Source: Lentimonas sp002292345
Lineage (GTDB): Bacteria > Verrucomicrobiota > Verrucomicrobiia > Opitutales > Coraliomargaritaceae
DNA: 64,000 bases
Direction: 5' to 3'
NCBI GenBank assembly: GCA_964187655.1
Contig: CAXLMP010000108.1
Span: forward strand, 20,478-84,477
This document shows, one piece after another, positions 60,823 to 64,000 of this stretch. Position 1 is the stretch's first letter. Each line of letters begins with the position of its first letter. The notes beneath the pieces were generated by a model, which had not been told where the DNA came from, ran no database searches, and saw nothing but the letters and a program-made list of their open reading frames with translations. The position numbers and the translations under genes are program-made.

Positions 60823-60855
60823 CTTCTAACTACTGCCTCCTAACTTCTAACTACT
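60820..60855. repeat. Right inverted repeat, two tandem copies
   Basis: TAACTTCTAACTACT occurs at 60820-60834 and again at 60841-60855. The second copy includes CTAACTTCTAAC (60840-60851), a perfect 12-bp inverted match to 60439-60450; the first copy matches 11 bp. Together they bracket the four-helix-bundle gene just upstream of gltD. Confidence 0.75.
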
Positions 60856-60863
60856 TTTAAATT

Positions 60864-62351
60864 ATGGGTAAAGCAACTGGATTTATGGAATTTGAGCGTA
60901 AGACGATCGCAAATCGCGATCCGCTCGAACGCGTTAAGGACTGGAACGAAATCCACGAAGATTTCGATGCTGAGAAGGTGCAGACACAAGGCTCACGCTG
61001 CATGGATTGCGGCACGCCTTACTGCCACACGGGCATGAGCCTTGCCAACATGGCGAGCGGTTGCCCAGTTAACAATCTCATCCCAGAATTCAACGACCTC
61101 GTCTACCGAGGCAAGTGGCACGATGCTTACCTGCGCCTCGCCAAGACCAACAACTTCCCAGAATTCACTGGCCGCGTCTGCCCCGCTCCGTGCGAAGGCT
61201 CTTGCGTCCTCGGCCTCATCGAGCCAGCCGTCACGATTAAGGATATTGAGTGTTCCATCATCGACAAGGCCTGGAACGAAGGTTGGGTCAAGCCCCAGCC
61301 TCCAGAAGAGCGCACCGGCAAGAAAGTCGCCGTCGTCGGTTCTGGCCCTGCCGGTCTCGCCGCCGCGGATCAGCTCAACAAAGCGGGTCACCTCGTCACG
61401 CTCTTCGAGCGCGCAGATCGCCCAGGCGGGCTCCTGATGTATGGTATCCCCAACATGAAGCTTGAGAAGCAAGTCGTCACTCGCCGTGTAGAACTAATGC
61501 AAGCCGAAGGCATCATCCTCAAATGTGGCATCGAGATCGGGGTCGATATTTCCTCCAAGCAACTGATGGAAGACTTTGACTCCGTCGTGCTGTGCTGCGG
61601 CGCCACCAAGCCACGCGATCTGCCGATCGAAGGCCGCGAGCTCAACAACATTCGTTACGCTATGGAATTCCTCGGGCCCAACACCAAGGAGCTTTGGGAC
61701 ATCAAGGACGGCAAGTCCGAGCAATTCAGCGAACTCGCCAAGGGCAAGCACGTCGTCATCATCGGCGGCGGCGACACTGGCACCGACTGTGTTGGCACCT
61801 CCCTACGCCACGGCTGTAAAAGCGTGGTGCAGCTCGAGATCATGCCTAAGCCTCCAACCGAACGCGCAGCAAATAATCCATGGCCTGAATGGCCGAAGAC
61901 TTACAAGATGGACTACGGCCAGGAAGAAGCTGAAGCGATTCAAGGTGAAGACCCACGTCAATACCTAGTCAGCTCCAGCCGTTTTTCTGGCGATGCCAAT
62001 GGCAACGTCAAGGCTGTCCATATTCACGACATCGAGTGGACTAGCGACAATGGCCGCTTCACTCCTCAGAAGGTCGAAGGCAGCTCGCGCGTGCTCGAAG
62101 CCGACCTCGTCCTCCTCGCAATGGGCTTCCTCGGACCCGAAGCAACCATCGCTGAAGAGCTCGGCCTCGAACTCGACGCCCGCTCCAATGTGCAAGCTGA
62201 ATACGGCAAGTTTAACACCAGCCTCGAAGGTGTCTTTGCAGCAGGTGACATGCGTCGCGGACAGTCCCTAATCGTTTGGGCGATCAACGAAGGCCGCGCC
62301 GCCGCCCGCGAGTGCGACAAATTCCTAATGGGAGCGACTAAGCTTCCTTAA
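60864..62351 (+). CDS. gltD: Glutamate synthase small subunit
   Basis: 495 residues. The N-terminal Fe-S domain has RCMDCGTPYCHTG and later CPAPCEGSC. The FAD site is VAVVGSGPAGLAAADQLNKA and the NADPH site VVIIGGGDTGTDCVGTSLRH, ending with VFAAGDMRRGQSLIVWAI. It takes electrons from NADPH to GltB for ammonia assimilation. It would normally follow gltB closely; here the inserted cassette separates them. A strong terminator follows. Confidence 0.97.
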   Translation: MGKATGFMEFERKTIANRDPLERVKDWNEIHEDFDAEKVQTQGSRCMDCGTPYCHTGMSLANMASGCPVNNLIPEFNDLVYRGKWHDAYLRLAKTNNFPEFTGRVCPAPCEGSCVLGLIEPAVTIKDIECSIIDKAWNEGWVKPQPPEERTGKKVAVVGSGPAGLAAADQLNKAGHLVTLFERADRPGGLLMYGIPNMKLEKQVVTRRVELMQAEGIILKCGIEIGVDISSKQLMEDFDSVVLCCGATKPRDLPIEGRELNNIRYAMEFLGPNTKELWDIKDGKSEQFSELAKGKHVVIIGGGDTGTDCVGTSLRHGCKSVVQLEIMPKPPTERAANNPWPEWPKTYKMDYGQEEAEAIQGEDPRQYLVSSSRFSGDANGNVKAVHIHDIEWTSDNGRFTPQKVEGSSRVLEADLVLLAMGFLGPEATIAEELGLELDARSNVQAEYGKFNTSLEGVFAAGDMRRGQSLIVWAINEGRAAARECDKFLMGATKLP

Positions 62352-62377
62352 GCGGAATCGCTAAAGCGTATTTCGAC

Positions 62378-62406
62378 AGCCGCATCCTAACCGATGCGGC
62401 TTTTTT
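62378..62406 (+). terminator. Rho-independent terminator of gltD
   Basis: A perfect 9-bp stem (AGCCGCATC/GATGCGGCT) with a 6-nt loop followed directly by five T, 26 nt past the gltD stop. Confidence 0.93.
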
Positions 62407-62471
62407 ATGTGCCTGAATCACTTTATTTCATAGTTTGATTTTAGTACGTCAACTGTCCACAATACCTGAAT

Positions 62472-63137
62472 ATGAAAACAAGCGAAGTATTTCACCGGAC
62501 CGAATATAACTCTCGTGGCACGCAGCTCAGCGACGGCCTTTACAATGTCATTATCGGACTGACGCTTTGTTGGGGCTTTCTGGTGAATGCGATCATGGTG
62601 AAAAGTATTCCTGCCGAATCCATCGCAGCAATTCACCCAATCGCCTTCCTCATTGGCTACTTCGCAAGCTGCTTCTTCGGCATCATGCTCTATACGAAGT
62701 CCGACAATCCGCTCATCAGCTTTATCGGGTATAATTTCGTCGTGGTGCCCTTCGGGCTCATCATTAATCTTGTTGTAGGTCGCTACGATACGGCACTCGT
62801 CTATGAGGCGATGAGCATTACTGGAGTGGTCACTTTCACCATGATGGTGCTCGGCTCAATGTTCCCTGTCTTCTTTCAGCGAATACACACGGCGCTAGGC
62901 TTCGCACTGATCACAGTAATCATCGTCGAGATAGTGGGAGCCGTATTTTTTGGCGTGCAGCATGGTATCATCGACTGGATCGTTGTGCTCATATTCTGTG
63001 GCTATATCGGCTACGACTGGGGGCGCGCCAATGCGATCCCAAAAACTATCGACAATGCAATCGATTCCGCCGCGGCACTCTATATGGACATCATCATCCT
63101 GTTCATCCGAATCTTACGGATAATAGGGCGGCGCTAG
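62472..63137 (+). CDS. Bax inhibitor-1/YccA family membrane protein
   Basis: 221 residues with about seven membrane helices. The C-terminal signature YIGYDWGRANAIPKTIDNAI then DSAAALYMDIIILFIRILRI matches the US12/Bax inhibitor-1 group (AxALYLDxxNLF). Bacterial members are thought to be pH-sensitive calcium leak channels or FtsH modulators. The gene stands alone after the gltD terminator. Physiological role here is unknown. Confidence 0.87.
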   Translation: MKTSEVFHRTEYNSRGTQLSDGLYNVIIGLTLCWGFLVNAIMVKSIPAESIAAIHPIAFLIGYFASCFFGIMLYTKSDNPLISFIGYNFVVVPFGLIINLVVGRYDTALVYEAMSITGVVTFTMMVLGSMFPVFFQRIHTALGFALITVIIVEIVGAVFFGVQHGIIDWIVVLIFCGYIGYDWGRANAIPKTIDNAIDSAAALYMDIIILFIRILRIIGRR

Positions 63138-63188
63138 AATCACTCAGAAAGTTTACTTTCATCGATAACGTAGCACAATAAATAACTG

Positions 63189-63755
63189 ATGCACCCCACA
63201 TTCTGTAACGTACTCTTATTACTCCCGCTACTCGCACTGGTCGGCTGCGTCTCGCCCGTTCGAGTTGACTACGACCGTGGTGCCGCACCGAAATTTCAAA
63301 GCTATAAATGCTTTGCAGTCGATTCCCGTGAGCTGGGCAGCAACTACCAAGGCATTGCGCTCAGCCCGATCGTTGATCGCCGTATCGAGCGCGAACTCAA
63401 TGCGGTGCTAAAGATGCGCGGCTTCTCCGACGAGTGCGCCACGCCTGATTTCCGCGTCGCCTTTAACACCGCGCAAAAGACCGTCACCGAACTCAACGAC
63501 CTTGGCATCGGCGCGGCTCCGTATCGACGCTCCGCTTATCACGGCTATGGCGGCTTCTCCAACATTCAAATCGATCAATACCAAGAAGGCACCTTCATCC
63601 TCGATATCATTGATATGCAATCGCAGGAACTGGTTTGGCGCGGGGCGTATGTTAAACGCTTAGGTTGGCACGCGCCGACAGATGCCGAGATCCGCGCCAT
63701 CATCATTGAAACTTTGGCGCAGTTTCCGCCCGCAGGATTAGCAACACCGAATTGA
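63189..63755 (+). CDS. DUF4136 domain lipoprotein
   Basis: 188 residues with a lipoprotein signal (LLLLPLLALVGC, lipobox LVGC). The mature part VRVDYDRGAAPKFQSYKCFA and later DIIDMQSQELVWRGAYVKRL match DUF4136, an outer-membrane or periplasmic family of unknown function. It precedes thrH by 37 nt on the same strand. Confidence 0.87.
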   Translation: MHPTFCNVLLLLPLLALVGCVSPVRVDYDRGAAPKFQSYKCFAVDSRELGSNYQGIALSPIVDRRIERELNAVLKMRGFSDECATPDFRVAFNTAQKTVTELNDLGIGAAPYRRSAYHGYGGFSNIQIDQYQEGTFILDIIDMQSQELVWRGAYVKRLGWHAPTDAEIRAIIIETLAQFPPAGLATPN

Positions 63756-63792
63756 GATTGACTTGCAGATCGATTCTCGCGGTTTAGAAGGC

Positions 63793-64000
63793 ATGAATAT
63801 CATATGCCTTGACCTAGAGGGAGTGCTCATCCCCGAAATCTGGATCGCCTTCGCGGAAAAAACTGGGATCGAAGCCCTCAAGCGCACCACGCGTGATGAG
63901 CCCTGCTATGATACGTTGATGCGCTACCGCTTGGACATTTTGGACAAGCAAGGCTTCAAGCTGGCCGATATCGAAGAAGTGATCGGCACCCTCGACCCAC
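63793..64000 (+). CDS. thrH: Phosphoserine phosphatase/homoserine phosphotransferase ThrH (N-terminal part)
   Basis: The first 69 residues before the window edge. MNIICLDLEGVLIPEIWIAF is the HAD motif I with nucleophile Asp7 and the ThrH-specific Glu, followed by EKTGIEALKRTTRDEPCYDT, closely resembling Pseudomonas ThrH. That enzyme removes phosphate from phosphoserine and can pass it to homoserine. The 3' end lies outside the window. GAAGGC just before the ATG may be the ribosome site. Confidence 0.92.
   Translation, partial: MNIICLDLEGVLIPEIWIAFAEKTGIEALKRTTRDEPCYDTLMRYRLDILDKQGFKLADIEEVIGTLDP

Noticed and set aside
1..64000. CRISPR arrays, tRNA or rRNA genes, prophage and complete insertion sequences
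   Set aside because: None seen: no regularly spaced repeats, no cloverleaf-like sequence noticed by eye, and no transposase or integrase reading frame.

Overview
The window is a gene-dense stretch of an ordinary-looking bacterial chromosome of moderate GC. It has no rRNA, tRNA, CRISPR array, phage or complete insertion sequence. Gene content suggests a Gram-negative, probably aquatic member of the Verrucomicrobiota, class Opitutae. The grounds are an RND/TolC efflux set, KdsB for lipopolysaccharide Kdo, an EpsI-like protein of exosortase systems, a fused SecDF, DUF4126 and DUF4136 proteins, several TTG starts and few clear Shine-Dalgarno sites. That placement is inference from gene content, not from a marker phylogeny.

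Layout. 1-1.5 kb: end of a class I/II aminotransferase, a SnoaL/DUF4440-type protein and PpnP. 1.6-8.3 kb: a minus-strand heavy-metal efflux operon (small His/Cys-rich secreted protein, TolC-like channel, HlyD-like adaptor, CusA/CzcA pump, second His/Cys-rich secreted protein). 8.5-21.8 kb: pyruvate carboxylase, then a minus-strand housekeeping run (DprA, Nnr, PdxJ, RecJ, SecDF, YajC, MenA). 22-25 kb: small membrane proteins and a nucleotidyltransferase among REP-like repeats. 25.2-29.4 kb: divergent gcvP and gcvT. 29.5-31.8 kb: an ECF sigma factor, a membrane anti-sigma-like protein and an HtrA-like lipoprotein that has lost its catalytic triad. 32-35.1 kb: a ketosynthase, an acyl carrier protein and a phytoene-desaturase-like enzyme. 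35.1-39.8 kb: HIT protein, unknown gene, NrdR, TrpG/PabA, TrpB, KdsB and a rhodanese.

39.9-45.2 kb: an adenylate cyclase with CHASE2 sensor, a FecR-like secreted protein and an O-antigen-ligase/TPR membrane protein in one operon. 45.4-51.4 kb: an EpsI-like protein and a seven-gene acyl-modification operon (two carrier proteins, two SDRs, KAS III, AMP-ligase, NeuD-type acetyltransferase) that probably makes and attaches a small acyl group, perhaps to a surface sugar. 51.7-54.6 kb: accB-accC followed by an Asp23/Gls24 protein and an AmaP-like membrane protein. 54.6-55.5 kb: a lipoprotein and a glutaredoxin. 55.8-62.4 kb: gltB and gltD separated by a four-helix-bundle gene carrying a premature TAG and flanked by 12-bp inverted repeats. 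62.5-64 kb: a Bax-inhibitor-1-like membrane protein, a DUF4136 lipoprotein and the start of thrH.

The most interesting items are the interrupted gltB/gltD pair with its small repeat-flanked cassette, the sigma/anti-sigma/pseudoprotease locus, the acyl-decoration operon, the cyclase-FecR-polymerase operon, and the accBC-asp23 linkage outside Firmicutes.
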